Below are positions 1 to 8,707 of a DNA stretch of 47,072 nucleotides, one piece after another. A program made the translations under genes and the position numbers. Under the pieces are notes generated by a model that searched no databases, was not told the DNA's origin, and was given only the letters and a program-made list of their open reading frames with translations. Location of the stretch: the NCBI GenBank assembly GCA_017614465.1, contig JAGABW010000126.1:1-47072 (forward strand). Reading direction: 5' to 3'. Origin of the DNA: Bacteroidaceae bacterium. Lineage in GTDB: Bacteria > Bacteroidota > Bacteroidia > Bacteroidales > Bacteroidaceae. Each line of letters begins with the position of its first letter. Positions within the stretch are counted from its first letter, which is position 1.

Positions 1-1
1 A

Positions 2-988
2 CCGTTATTCTTACTGGTTGTGTTGTTCTCATGTAAGAATCAGCAAGACTGTATTGTAGTGGAAGAATTTCCGATAGAAGTTGATGCAAAGCCGTCCGCC
101 CAGTTTGCATTTGATTCATTGTACTTTTCATATCCCAGAGTTAAAATCGATGGAGATAAATGCTGTGTGGCTGATAATGGGGCATCTGGCTATTTTTTCC
201 ATATTTATTCATATCCGTCTTTCAAGTATTTGAAATCATTAGCTTGTAAGGGACATGGCACTAATGAACTTGTAATGCTAACAAGTTTCTGTTTTAAGAA
301 CGAAAAGATATATGCTTTGTGTGGTGCTCAGAATGTCGTAAAAGTCTTTGATGTGAACGATAGCAGCGATGTTAAGGTAATTAGAATTCCTAAATCTAAT
401 GGCTATATGTCTTTCGATGTGGACGATAATGAAAATCTGTGGTGTAATGCGTTGGAAGGTGGTATGAAAATACACCAACTGAATACGAAAGCCGAAATCG
501 TGGATTCTCTAGTTCGAATTCCTGACGTGAAGCCGTCTGGAAATTTTACACCTAATATAATGTGTGAATGTGTTATAAGAAGTAATGACGATGTGGTTGC
601 AATAGCCTCAAAGCATGGCGATAAAATTGAAATATTATCAAAAGATGACCGTCAGTCATTAATAACAGTAAACGGACTTAATGATATGCCTGAGATGTAT
701 AAAAGTACAGGCAATATGGTATATTCAACCATTCACTATTCAACATATGTGGATATGTGCGTAAAGAAACGTATATATGCATTATATTGTGGAAAGGATT
801 TTTCTGCAATCCCACCTAAAGAAATGGGGAAAAGTATCAGAGTGTTTGATTTGAATGGTAACCCAGTTAAAAAGTATAATTTAGATGTGAATACTAATTA
901 CAGTTCAATATATGCTGATGAAAACGCTAAGAAAATATATCTCACAGTTCCTGATGATGAAAAGCAAGTATATGTATTTGATATGTAA
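2..988 (+). CDS. Lipoprotein with predicted 6-bladed beta-propeller (BF3164/TolB-like), 5' end cut off
   Basis: The reading frame is open from base 2, so the true start lies outside the window. The first codons encode the hydrophobic end of a signal peptide, PLFLLVVLFSC, followed by KNQQD. LFSC is a good lipobox, so the mature protein is probably lipid-anchored and periplasmic or surface exposed. The rest (about 320 residues) is soluble, with repeated short beta-strand-like blocks such as VKVFDVND and IRVFDLNGN, typical of Bacteroidales 6-bladed propeller lipoproteins (BF3164-like family). The nearest GTG (base 20) falls inside the signal peptide and is not a credible start. Molecular function is unknown. 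It ends at a bidirectional terminator shared with the converging mutase gene. The family assignment comes from general pattern only; lipoprotein status is better supported. Confidence 0.6.
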   Translation, partial: PLFLLVVLFSCKNQQDCIVVEEFPIEVDAKPSAQFAFDSLYFSYPRVKIDGDKCCVADNGASGYFFHIYSYPSFKYLKSLACKGHGTNELVMLTSFCFKNEKIYALCGAQNVVKVFDVNDSSDVKVIRIPKSNGYMSFDVDDNENLWCNALEGGMKIHQLNTKAEIVDSLVRIPDVKPSGNFTPNIMCECVIRSNDDVVAIASKHGDKIEILSKDDRQSLITVNGLNDMPEMYKSTGNMVYSTIHYSTYVDMCVKKRIYALYCGKDFSAIPPKEMGKSIRVFDLNGNPVKKYNLDVNTNYSSIYADENAKKIYLTVPDDEKQVYVFDM

Positions 989-1047
989 TAACGTTTAATT
1001 ATAAGCTTATTTTAATGCATTTAGTAAATAGATGAATCTTATAAAAT

Positions 1048-1085
1048 AAAACGCCTCGAAGTTCATTGTAACCTCAAGGCGTTTT
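1048..1085. terminator. Bidirectional intrinsic terminator between converging genes
   Basis: A perfect inverted repeat, AAAACGCCT (1048-1056) and AGGCGTTTT (1077-1085), lies between the lipoprotein gene and the phosphosugar mutase gene. A-rich and T-rich flanks let it act on both strands. Confidence 0.8.
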
Positions 1086-1106
1086 ATTCTTATTTTAACT
1101 TTATTC

Positions 1107-2501
1107 TTACTTTATAGAATAAACTACATCCATTATGCGTTTTGCAATTTCGTCGGCTTCTTGGATTGATTTTGCTTCGCTGTAAACACGGATGATAGGT
1201 TCTGTGTTTGATTTACGAAGATGTACCCATTTATCGTCGAAATCGATCTTTACACCGTCGATGTCGTTGACTTGAACTGTAGGGTCTCCAGAGAACATCT
1301 CTTTAACCTTTGCAAGTATTGCATCAACATCGGTAGTTGCGTCCAAGTCGATACGGTTTTTTGTAATCTGATAGTCTGGATATGACGCACGTAGTTCGCT
1401 TGCAGTACAGCCTTTATGTGCTAAGTGTGAAAGGAATAATGCGATTCCTACCAATGCATCACGACCGTAGTGGGCTTGTGGGTATATTACTCCACCATTG
1501 CCTTCACCTCCGATTATTGCATTTGTTTCCTTCATCTTAGTTACAACGTTGACTTCGCCAACAGCTGCGGCTGAATATGATTGACCGTATGATTGTGTCA
1601 CGTCTCTGAGCGCACGTGTTGATGATAGGTTGCTTACTGTATTTCCAGGAGTGTGGCTCAACACATAATCTGCAACAGTTACAAGTGTGTATTCTTCTCC
1701 ATACATTTTACCGTCTTCACAAATCATTGCAAGACGGTCAACGTCTGGGTCAACAACAAAAGCAACATCATGATTTCCTTGTTTCATAAGGTTCATAATT
1801 GCGCTTAGGTTCTTCTCTAATGGCTCTGGATTGTGCTGGAAGTCACCTGTTGGCTCGTCGTATAATGGAGTGATTGTCTCCACTCCTAATTGTTGGAGTA
1901 ACATAGGAAGTATGATTCCGCCGACAGAGTTTACAGAGTCGAATGCAACACGGAATTGAGCATCTTTGATTGCTTCAATATCTACAAGTGGCAAATTGAG
2001 AACCATGTCGATGTGACGTTGGTTGTATGTGTCGTTTTCTGAGTATTTTCCTAAGTGATCTACATCCGCAAATTCAAAATCTTCTTGCTCTGCGATTGTG
2101 AGCACTTGATTGCCTTCTGTGGCATTGAGGAACTCTCCTCTGTGATTGAGCAGTTTTAAAGCATTCCAATGGCGTGGGTTATGACTTGCTGTAATGATTA
2201 TACCTCCGCATGCCCCTTCCATCACAACTGCTATTTCTGTTGTTGGAGTAGAGGCCAGTCCTATATTGACAACATCGAATCCCATGCCCATGAGTGTACC
2301 ACAGACGATGTTTTTTACCATTTCACCTGAAATACGTGCATCTCGTCCCACAACAATCTTGTTACTATTTACAGTAGTTGTTCTGCGTATGAGAGTTGCG
2401 TATGCAGATGTGAATTTTACAATATCCAGTGGGTTGAGCCCGTCGCCTGCAACACCACCAATTGTTCCTCTTATACCAGAGATTGACTTTATTAGACTCA
2501 T
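1107..2501 (-). CDS. glmM: Phosphohexomutase of the phosphoglucosamine mutase / phosphomannomutase superfamily
   Basis: This 464-residue alpha-D-phosphohexomutase moves a phosphate between C6 and C1 of a hexose phosphate. It has the four family landmarks: the phosphoserine loop TASHNP with Ser106; the Mg2+-binding DPDVDR with Asp251, Asp253 and Asp255; the sugar-specificity loop GGEGNGG; and the C-terminal phosphate-binding KSNTEPIIRV. The N-terminus SLIKSISGIRGTIGG resembles Bacteroidales proteins annotated GlmM, which would make glucosamine-1-phosphate for peptidoglycan and LPS. Superfamily members are hard to tell apart by motif, so phosphomannomutase or phosphoglucomutase activity is possible. 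It is the last gene of the rpe-lipoprotein-mutase unit, 34 nt after its neighbour. The ATG at 2499-2501 fits the family N-terminus. Confidence 0.85.
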   Translation of the reverse strand: MSLIKSISGIRGTIGGVAGDGLNPLDIVKFTSAYATLIRRTTTVNSNKIVVGRDARISGEMVKNIVCGTLMGMGFDVVNIGLASTPTTEIAVVMEGACGGIIITASHNPRHWNALKLLNHRGEFLNATEGNQVLTIAEQEDFEFADVDHLGKYSENDTYNQRHIDMVLNLPLVDIEAIKDAQFRVAFDSVNSVGGIILPMLLQQLGVETITPLYDEPTGDFQHNPEPLEKNLSAIMNLMKQGNHDVAFVVDPDVDRLAMICEDGKMYGEEYTLVTVADYVLSHTPGNTVSNLSSTRALRDVTQSYGQSYSAAAVGEVNVVTKMKETNAIIGGEGNGGVIYPQAHYGRDALVGIALFLSHLAHKGCTASELRASYPDYQITKNRIDLDATTDVDAILAKVKEMFSGDPTVQVNDIDGVKIDFDDKWVHLRKSNTEPIIRVYSEAKSIQEADEIAKRIMDVVYSIK

Positions 2502-2535
2502 AGTGTAGAAATGTATTTTATTTTGTAGTGTATTG

Positions 2536-3210
2536 TTAGTTTCCTAATTGATATGATATTTCGTAATACATAGGAAGTACATATCCTGATGCGTTGTTAG
2601 TACCTGAAGAATGAGGTACAATAAGACGAACCTCGGCTTTGCGTCCCGAATTGCGAGTGAGTCTGATGTATTTTAAAGGTTGCAACCAACCAGAAGGAAC
2701 GGCAGATGTGCTGTATTTGTTAAGCATGTAACCTTCTTCAAATGAGGCAGAATATGAGCGTCCTTTCTGGGCGTAGGTGCATTGCATCTTATCAACAATG
2801 GAAGGTGAACTTAGATTGCTTTGTATGGTAGCACCAGCTTCAATATCATATTCAAGGAAACGGCATAAGATACGTTGCGTTGTTGTGCTGTCTTTTTGCT
2901 CCTTGGCAAATTCCATCATGCTTTTGCCTTCTCCTCTATTGACAATCTGCATATATATACCATTCTCTTTGAATAAGACGAATTCGTTCTTTGAAACATC
3001 TGTAGTTGTGTCATTCTCAAGGAATTCTTCTTCGCTTATTACTTTTATAGGACCACAAAATTCGTTGTCAAGAAGAAAACTATTGATTGCTCTTTTCTCC
3101 TTGTCTTTCATGTCTGCGTATGTGTCGTCGTCGTCGCAACTGCTCATCATAAGTGTGCATACTGATAATAGCAGCATGCATATAGAGTTATAATAAATAT
3201 GTCGTTTCAT
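2536..3210 (-). CDS. DUF4827-like lipoprotein
   Basis: The 224-residue product has an N-terminal membrane signal ending in LMMSSC with Cys25 as lipobox cysteine, followed by an acidic CDDDD stretch. The mature part begins with a charged helical segment (DMKDKEKRAINSFL) and continues with beta-rich sequence containing EGYMLNKYSTSAVPSGWLQPLKYI and a C-terminal YVLPMYYEISYQL. The layout resembles Bacteroidales DUF4827 proteins, which are lipoproteins with a remote FKBP-like look often encoded beside rpe and a GlmM-type mutase. No catalytic activity can be assigned. The start codon overlaps the rpe stop by one base (TAATG), indicating translational coupling. The family name is from recall of sequence style and synteny, so it is moderate confidence. 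Confidence 0.65.
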   Translation of the reverse strand: MKRHIYYNSICMLLLSVCTLMMSSCDDDDTYADMKDKEKRAINSFLLDNEFCGPIKVISEEEFLENDTTTDVSKNEFVLFKENGIYMQIVNRGEGKSMMEFAKEQKDSTTTQRILCRFLEYDIEAGATIQSNLSSPSIVDKMQCTYAQKGRSYSASFEEGYMLNKYSTSAVPSGWLQPLKYIRLTRNSGRKAEVRLIVPHSSGTNNASGYVLPMYYEISYQLGN

Positions 3211-3854
3211 TATAATTGTTTGAGTTCTTTTATTCTCTGTTTTGGATATTTATTGTCAAAAATATAACTGCCAGCCACTAATGAGTCAACTCCTGCTTCT
3301 GCTAATAATGGAGCAGTTTTATCATTAACACCTCCGTCTACTTGTATTAATGCTTGTGAACCAGTTCGGCTGATAAGTTCTTTCAATTGTTTGATTTTTA
3401 CAATTGAGTGATCTATGAATTTCTGACCGCCAAAACCTGGGTTTACAGTCATAAGAAGTACCATGTCAACTTCGTTGATGATATCTTCAAGCATGCACAC
3501 AGGGGTAGAAGGATTTAGTGTGACAGCAGCTTTCATTCCTGCTTCATGAATCTCGTGAATGGTTCTATTGAGATGAGGACATGCCTCGTAGTGCACATTT
3601 GTGATTGAAACCCCTAATTCGGCAAGTCTGCTTATGAATTTCTCAGGTTGAACAATCATTAAATGTACATCAAGCGGTTTCATGCTTCGTCTTGCAACAG
3701 CTTCGATGACGGAGAATCCAAAACTTATGTTTGGAACAAATACTCCATCCATGATGTCAAGGTGTAACCAGTCGGCTTCACTTTCGTTAATCATTTCTAT
3801 TTCTCTTGCTATATGCCCAAAATTAGCTGCAAGTAAGGAGGGAGATACAATCAT
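3210..3854 (-). CDS. rpe: Ribulose-phosphate 3-epimerase
   Basis: The 214-residue protein matches Rpe, a TIM-barrel metalloenzyme interconverting ribulose-5-phosphate and xylulose-5-phosphate in the pentose phosphate pathway. Visible signatures are PSLLAANFG at the start, the metal/base segment LHLDIMDGVFVPN with His31 and Asp33, DVHLMI with His64, MTVNPGFGGQKF, and IQVDGGV carrying the second catalytic aspartate. Length is normal for the family. It is the first gene of a three-gene minus-strand unit, preceded by a TATCTTTG promoter box about 30 nt upstream of the ATG. Its stop overlaps the next start by one base. Confidence 0.95.
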   Translation of the reverse strand: MIVSPSLLAANFGHIAREIEMINESEADWLHLDIMDGVFVPNISFGFSVIEAVARRSMKPLDVHLMIVQPEKFISRLAELGVSITNVHYEACPHLNRTIHEIHEAGMKAAVTLNPSTPVCMLEDIINEVDMVLLMTVNPGFGGQKFIDHSIVKIKQLKELISRTGSQALIQVDGGVNDKTAPLLAEAGVDSLVAGSYIFDNKYPKQRIKELKQL

Positions 3855-3883
3855 TTGCTTTTTTCTTTAAATTGTTAATGATG

Positions 3884-3913
3884 CAAAGATATGAATTTTT
3901 TGGAAAACACAAT
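3884..3913 (-). promoter_or_regulatory. Promoter of rpe operon
   Basis: Reading the minus strand, ATTG (3910-3913) is followed after 18 nt by TATCTTTG (3884-3891), matching the Bacteroidota -33/-7 consensus. The leader to rpe would be only about 25 nt. Confidence 0.7.
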
Positions 3914-3964
3914 AGATAATTTATAATAATTTACAAATGCAATTCATAATTAATAATAATTTAC

Positions 3965-3972
3965 TATCTTTG
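3965..3972 (+). promoter_or_regulatory. Promoter -7 box of the nrnA-GH97-aroB-rfbC-manA unit
   Basis: TATCTTTG sits 31 nt before the ATG of the DHH phosphoesterase gene. The -33 element is weak. It is divergent from the rpe promoter, with only about 75 nt between the two boxes. Confidence 0.6.
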
Positions 3973-4003
3973 CAATGAAAATAGTAGTAAAGTTGATTGT
4001 ATA

Positions 4004-5038
4004 ATGCTAACACAGAAAATATCACACACACAAATTGCCGATGTTAAACATTTGTTTGAGATTTGTAAAAATGTTGTGATTGTTACCCATACTTCAGCCG
4101 ATGGTGATGCAATAGGCTCATCGTTAGGATTGTATGAATATCTTAAGAAAAAAGGAAAGGATGTAAAGGTTATAGTACCTAATTTTTTCCCTGATTTCCT
4201 TAAATGGATGAAGGATGCTGATCGTATCATTCAGTTTGATCATCATAAGTCACAGGCTAAAACGTATATCGAACGTGCAGATCTGATTGTGTGTCTGGAT
4301 TTGAACGCATTAAGCAGAATGGAGGATGTGGCAGATGCGGTTGTGAAGTCAACTGCAAAGAAGATTCTCATAGATCATCATCTGGGACCTGAGAAATTCT
4401 GTGATGTGATACTTTCATACCCAACTGCCAGCAGTGCAAGTGAACTGGTCTTTCGTGTGATTGATGCAATTGGCGGACTTCCCCAGTTGACAAAGGCCGG
4501 TGCTGAGGATTTGTATGCAGGTATGTGCACTGATACAGGACGTTTCTCATATAATTCTAACGACCCTGATATATTCATTATCATATCTGAACTGTTGAAA
4601 AAAGGTATCGATAAGGATCGTATAATTCGTAACATATATAATAATTATACCGAAGGCCGTTATAAATTGTTGGGATATATCCTTAGTGAGAAGTTGAAGG
4701 TTTTAAATGATTATCATGCTGCTTTCTATACTTTGAGCAAGGAGGAATTGTCTCGGTTCAATTATATGAAAGGTGATACTGAAGGAGTGGTGAATATGCC
4801 TCTGGAAATCAAAGGTATAAAACTTAGTGTATCTCTTCGTGAAGATACAGAAAAACCACGCATTCTGGTTTCTCTTCGTTCGGTTGATGATTTCCCTGCG
4901 AATAAGATGGCAGAGGATTTTTTCTGTGGCGGTGGACATTTCAATGCAGCAGGCGGACAACTGTCTTGTTCACTTGACGAGGCTGTAGATCAATTATATA
5001 AGGCATTGGAAGCCTATAAAGATAAATTAAGCGAATAA
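4004..5038 (+). CDS. nrnA: DHH-family phosphoesterase, NrnA-like oligoribonuclease / pAp phosphatase
   Basis: The 344-residue protein has the two-domain DHH/DHHA1 plan of NrnA and GdpP-type enzymes. The DHH domain carries the metal ligands in THTSADGDAIGSS (His29, Asp33, Asp35), an aspartate in IVCLDLN, and the name-giving DHH at residues 124-126. The DHHA1 substrate-binding domain has GGGHFNAAGG with His312. NrnA enzymes degrade very short RNAs (nanoRNAs) and hydrolyse 3'-phosphoadenosine-5'-phosphate; stand-alone proteins of this size usually do both, but a cyclic-dinucleotide or pGpG role cannot be excluded. No membrane segments are present. It leads a five-gene plus-strand unit, with GH97 starting 19 nt later. 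The gene symbol is by family resemblance. Confidence 0.85.
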   Translation: MLTQKISHTQIADVKHLFEICKNVVIVTHTSADGDAIGSSLGLYEYLKKKGKDVKVIVPNFFPDFLKWMKDADRIIQFDHHKSQAKTYIERADLIVCLDLNALSRMEDVADAVVKSTAKKILIDHHLGPEKFCDVILSYPTASSASELVFRVIDAIGGLPQLTKAGAEDLYAGMCTDTGRFSYNSNDPDIFIIISELLKKGIDKDRIIRNIYNNYTEGRYKLLGYILSEKLKVLNDYHAAFYTLSKEELSRFNYMKGDTEGVVNMPLEIKGIKLSVSLREDTEKPRILVSLRSVDDFPANKMAEDFFCGGGHFNAAGGQLSCSLDEAVDQLYKALEAYKDKLSE

Positions 5039-5057
5039 AAATAAATAAAATACGAAA

Positions 5058-7037
5058 ATGATTAATCATCTTATTAAAAAAATCATGTGCTCATCAGTTA
5101 TTATGATGGGTGCATTATCATGTGCAGCACAAATTGCAACAGTGAGTGGTCCTGATGGACGTCTTAAAGTAAACGTTGATGTTAAAAACGGTAAACCTGT
5201 CTATTCTATTACCTATGATGGAAAACAAATGCTTGACGAAAGTCCTTTGGGCTTCGTGGCAAATACGGGTGATTACTCAAAGAATTTGACATATATTGAT
5301 TCTAAAGAGTCAAAGATTGATACAAGATATAAATTGGATCGCAGTAAGGTGGCAGATGTTCATTATGTGGCTAATGAATTGAAAGTCAATCTTAAAAACG
5401 ATAAAAAACTTATAACAGTTACTTTCCGCGTAAGTAATAATGATGTGGCTTTCAGATATGAGTTGCCAAGAATCGGTGATAATGCCGGTATCAGAATCAT
5501 GAATGAAGTAACTGGTTTTGATTTGCCAAGCAAATCTACTACATTTATGTGCCCTCAAAGTAAACCTATGTTGGGATGGAAGCGTACAAAACCATCTTAT
5601 GAGGAAGGCTACGACTATGATGCTCCGATGACTAAGAAATCACGTTATGGTGAAGGATATACATTCCCTTGTCTGTTCCGTGTAGGTGACGACGGATGGG
5701 TTCTCATCAGTGAAACTGGTGTTGACAGTCATTATTGCGGTAGTTGCCTAAGTGATATGTCTGGCGACGGTCTGTATACAATAAAATTCCCAATGAAAGG
5801 TGAAAATGATGGTATAGGAGATGTGGAACCTACATTTACATTGCCAGGTGCAACTCCATGGAGAACTATCACTATCGGTTCAACACTGAAACCAATTGTT
5901 GAGACAACAGCACCATGGGATAATGTTGAGCAGTTATATGACTCAAATTGCCAATATAAATATGGAAAAGGCACTTGGAGCTGGATTGTTTGGCAGGATA
6001 ATTCTATCAATTATGATGATCAGGTTAAATACATCCAGTTGGCTAAGTCAATGGGATATCAATATGTACTGATTGACAATTATTGGGATGAGAATATTGG
6101 ATATGAACGCATGGAAGAACTTGTGAAATATGCTCAATCTCAAGGTGTTGATGTATTTCTGTGGTGGAGTTCAAGTGGTTACTGGAATGATATAGAACAA
6201 GGTCCTATCAATAAAATGTATGACCAGATTACACGAAAGAAGGTCATGAAATGGATGAATAAAATAGGTGTCAAGGGTATAAAAGTTGATTTCTTTGGTG
6301 GTGACAAACAGGAAACCATGCGACTCTATGAGGCTATCTTAAGTGATGCCAACGATTATGATTTAATGGTAATCTTCCATGGATGTACACTTCCTCGCGG
6401 TTGGGAACGTATGTATCCTAATTATGTTGGTAGTGAGGCTGTTCTTGCTTCTGAGAATATTTATTTCAGTCAGCATGCATGTGATGTTGAAGCTAAAGAC
6501 ACATCAACTCACCCATTTATCCGTAATGCAGTCGGATGTATGGAATTTGGCGGCTCTTTCATGAATCGTAATATAAAGAAAGGTAATAAAGGCGGAAATA
6601 AGAGAAAGACAACAGATTGTCATGAAATGGCTCAGGCTGTGTTGTTCCAAAATCCAATTCAGAATTTTGCACTCACACCTGAAAACCTCCTTCCTTTTGA
6701 AGATGGTGGAGCTCCACAGGTTTCTCTTGACTTCATGAAACAAGTACCTACAACATGGTCTGAAACTCATTATATTGCCGGATTTCCTGGAAAATATTGT
6801 GTTCTGGCTCGTCGCAATGGAAACACATATTATATAGCAGGTAATAATGCTGAGGGAGAACGCGACTTGGTTCTTGATTTAAGCAGTTTTATTAAGAAAG
6901 GACAAGTTGTTGATTTATATAGTGATAAAGCCGATCGTGAACCAAATAAGACTCAACAGAAGATAACTAATCCTAAAAAGGTGAAGATTCATCTTTTAGA
7001 TAAAGGTGGATTTGTGTTTGTTGTTGATGTAAAATAA
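5058..7037 (+). CDS. Glycoside hydrolase family 97, retaining alpha-galactosidase-like
   Basis: This 659-residue secreted enzyme has an N-terminal signal peptide (IKKIMCSSVIMMGALSCAAQ) consistent with export to the periplasm; the LSCA cysteine could also make it a lipoprotein. GH97 enzymes have an N-terminal beta-sandwich, a (beta/alpha)8 barrel and a C-terminal beta domain, matching the blocks seen: DESPLGFV early, TWSWIVWQDNS and YQYVLIDNYWD in the barrel, and a beta-rich end. The barrel contains GIKVDFFGGDKQ with Asp411, where retaining GH97 enzymes (BtGH97b type) have their nucleophile; inverting SusB-type enzymes lack this Asp. Glu460 or Glu466 in GSEAVLASE is the candidate acid/base. 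An alpha-galactosidase activity is therefore more likely than alpha-glucosidase. No SusC/D pair is nearby, so this is not a classic polysaccharide utilisation locus. Confidence 0.88.
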   Translation: MINHLIKKIMCSSVIMMGALSCAAQIATVSGPDGRLKVNVDVKNGKPVYSITYDGKQMLDESPLGFVANTGDYSKNLTYIDSKESKIDTRYKLDRSKVADVHYVANELKVNLKNDKKLITVTFRVSNNDVAFRYELPRIGDNAGIRIMNEVTGFDLPSKSTTFMCPQSKPMLGWKRTKPSYEEGYDYDAPMTKKSRYGEGYTFPCLFRVGDDGWVLISETGVDSHYCGSCLSDMSGDGLYTIKFPMKGENDGIGDVEPTFTLPGATPWRTITIGSTLKPIVETTAPWDNVEQLYDSNCQYKYGKGTWSWIVWQDNSINYDDQVKYIQLAKSMGYQYVLIDNYWDENIGYERMEELVKYAQSQGVDVFLWWSSSGYWNDIEQGPINKMYDQITRKKVMKWMNKIGVKGIKVDFFGGDKQETMRLYEAILSDANDYDLMVIFHGCTLPRGWERMYPNYVGSEAVLASENIYFSQHACDVEAKDTSTHPFIRNAVGCMEFGGSFMNRNIKKGNKGGNKRKTTDCHEMAQAVLFQNPIQNFALTPENLLPFEDGGAPQVSLDFMKQVPTTWSETHYIAGFPGKYCVLARRNGNTYYIAGNNAEGERDLVLDLSSFIKKGQVVDLYSDKADREPNKTQQKITNPKKVKIHLLDKGGFVFVVDVK

Positions 7038-7061
7038 TAATGAATTAGAAAACTTCTTAAT

Positions 7062-8054
7062 ATGATGAATTTTGATAAGGTTTTTGTTCTGACAGATGAT
7101 AATACTTATAAGTGTTGTCTGCCTGTTATCAAAGACGTAGAAAGCGTGAAGGATGCTACTGTGATTACCATTCCGTCAGGAGATGATAATAAGAATCTTG
7201 AATCTGTCTCACATGTGTGGCAGGAATTGTCACGAGGTGGTGCTACCCGTCACAGTTTGTTAGTAAATGTCGGCGGTGGAGTTGTTACCGATTTGGGCGG
7301 TTTTGCTGCAGGTACATTTAAGCGCGGTATCAGATATATAAATATACCAACAACTCTTTTGAGTATGGTGGATGCTTCTGTCGGAGGTAAGACTGGTATC
7401 AATTTTGAAGGATTGAAGAATGAAATAGGTGTGTTCTGCGATCCAATGCGTGTAATCCTCGATACACAGTTCCTGAAGACATTGGATACTAATAATTTCC
7501 TGTCTGGATATGCAGAGATGCTGAAACATGGTCTGTTATCTAAATCGGATATGTTAGATGAACTCTTAGCCTATGACATGGATAAGATGGATCTGGATTT
7601 GCTTGACAAAATGATAAAAAGAAGTATTGGTGTGAAGAAATCGTTTGTTAAGCGTGATCCACATGAGAAGAATATTCGTAAGGCCTTGAATCTCGGACAT
7701 ACTGTCGGACATGCATTCGAAAGTTTTGCAATGGAACAGAAATCTCCTGTTTTACATGGTTATGCAGTGGCATGGGGTATTATCTGTGAGTTGTATTTAT
7801 CTGTCGCATATTTTAAATTCCCATCAGAACTGATGCACAGAGTTGTTAAGTTTATCACAGAGCATTATGGCAAGATGAATATCTCATGTGATGACTATGA
7901 ACGTCTTTTCGAATATATGACTCATGACAAGAAAAATATGGGTGATAAAATCCAGTTCACTCTGTTAAGTAATATCGGAAGTGTCAGAATAAACCGTACG
8001 ATAACAAAAGAACAGATTTTTGAATCATTGGATTTCTATCGTGACGGACAATAA
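7062..8054 (+). CDS. aroB: 3-dehydroquinate synthase
   Basis: The 330-residue protein is AroB, which cyclises DAHP to 3-dehydroquinate in the shikimate pathway using NAD+ and a divalent metal. Characteristic stretches are NVGGGVVTDLGGFAAGTFKRGI (NAD+ binding), IPTTLLSMVDASVGGKTGIN, and metal ligands in ALNLGHTVGHAFE and LHGYAVAWG. It is slightly shorter than the roughly 350-360 residues common in the family, with the N-terminus compact. It begins 24 nt after GH97 and lies in the same transcription unit. Two adjacent ATG codons (7062, 7065) are available; the first is used here. Confidence 0.95.
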   Translation: MMNFDKVFVLTDDNTYKCCLPVIKDVESVKDATVITIPSGDDNKNLESVSHVWQELSRGGATRHSLLVNVGGGVVTDLGGFAAGTFKRGIRYINIPTTLLSMVDASVGGKTGINFEGLKNEIGVFCDPMRVILDTQFLKTLDTNNFLSGYAEMLKHGLLSKSDMLDELLAYDMDKMDLDLLDKMIKRSIGVKKSFVKRDPHEKNIRKALNLGHTVGHAFESFAMEQKSPVLHGYAVAWGIICELYLSVAYFKFPSELMHRVVKFITEHYGKMNISCDDYERLFEYMTHDKKNMGDKIQFTLLSNIGSVRINRTITKEQIFESLDFYRDGQ

Positions 8055-8113
8055 TATCTGATTTATGATATCAAATAACTGATTATTAACTAACTATAAT
8101 ATTTTTATATTCG

Positions 8114-8665
8114 GTGATAAACGTAATAGATACAAAAATTGAAGGTTTGAAAATCATTGAGCCTAAAGTGTTTGGTGATTCAAGAGGCTATTTCCTGGAA
8201 TCTTTCTCTCAGCGTGAATTTGAGGAGAAGGTTGCAAATGTGAAGTTTGTCCAGGATAATGAAAGCCGTTCTACAGCAGGAGTGGTTCGTGGATTACATT
8301 TCCAGAAACCTCCGTTTACACAGGCAAAACTGGTCCGTGTTGTTCGTGGAGCGGTATTGGATGTGGCTGTAGATATAAGAAAGGACAGCCCGACTTTCGG
8401 ACAATATGTATCAGTTGAGCTTACAGAAGATAATCACAGACAGTTTTATATTCCTCATGGCTTTGCTCATGGCTTTGCTGTTTTAAGTGAGGAGGCTGTT
8501 TTTCAATACAAATGCGATAATTATTATGCTCCTCAAAGTGAGGGCGCTATCGCATGGAATGACCCCGACTTGGCTATTGACTGGCACGTGTCTCCTGAGA
8601 ATCGTATTCTCAGTGAGAAAGATGCGAATCATCCTCGTCTGAAAGACATTATTTCTCCATTCTGA
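8114..8665 (+). CDS. rfbC: dTDP-4-dehydrorhamnose 3,5-epimerase
   Basis: This 183-residue cupin-fold enzyme epimerises C3 and C5 of dTDP-4-keto-6-deoxyglucose in dTDP-L-rhamnose synthesis. The signatures are VFGDSRGYFLESFSQREF, RGLHFQKPPFTQAKLVRVVRG with the catalytic base His62, DVAVDIRKDSPTFGQY, and FYIPHGFAHGFAVLSEEA. The start is GTG at 8114: the family N-terminus aligns there and no ATG precedes it in frame, the next methionine being far downstream. It follows aroB by 59 nt and precedes manA, so the pair supplies nucleotide-sugar precursors for surface polysaccharide. Other rfb/rml genes are not in the window. Confidence 0.93.
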   Translation: MINVIDTKIEGLKIIEPKVFGDSRGYFLESFSQREFEEKVANVKFVQDNESRSTAGVVRGLHFQKPPFTQAKLVRVVRGAVLDVAVDIRKDSPTFGQYVSVELTEDNHRQFYIPHGFAHGFAVLSEEAVFQYKCDNYYAPQSEGAIAWNDPDLAIDWHVSPENRILSEKDANHPRLKDIISPF

Positions 8666-8707
8666 TAGACAACAACAAATTATAAATCTCATAATATATT
8701 TATTAAG

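Noticed and set aside
3975-4004. Nine-codon leader ORF whose stop overlaps the nrnA ATG (TAATG)
   Set aside because: Its ATG begins only 2 nt after the -7 box, so it is probably upstream of the transcript start and not translated.
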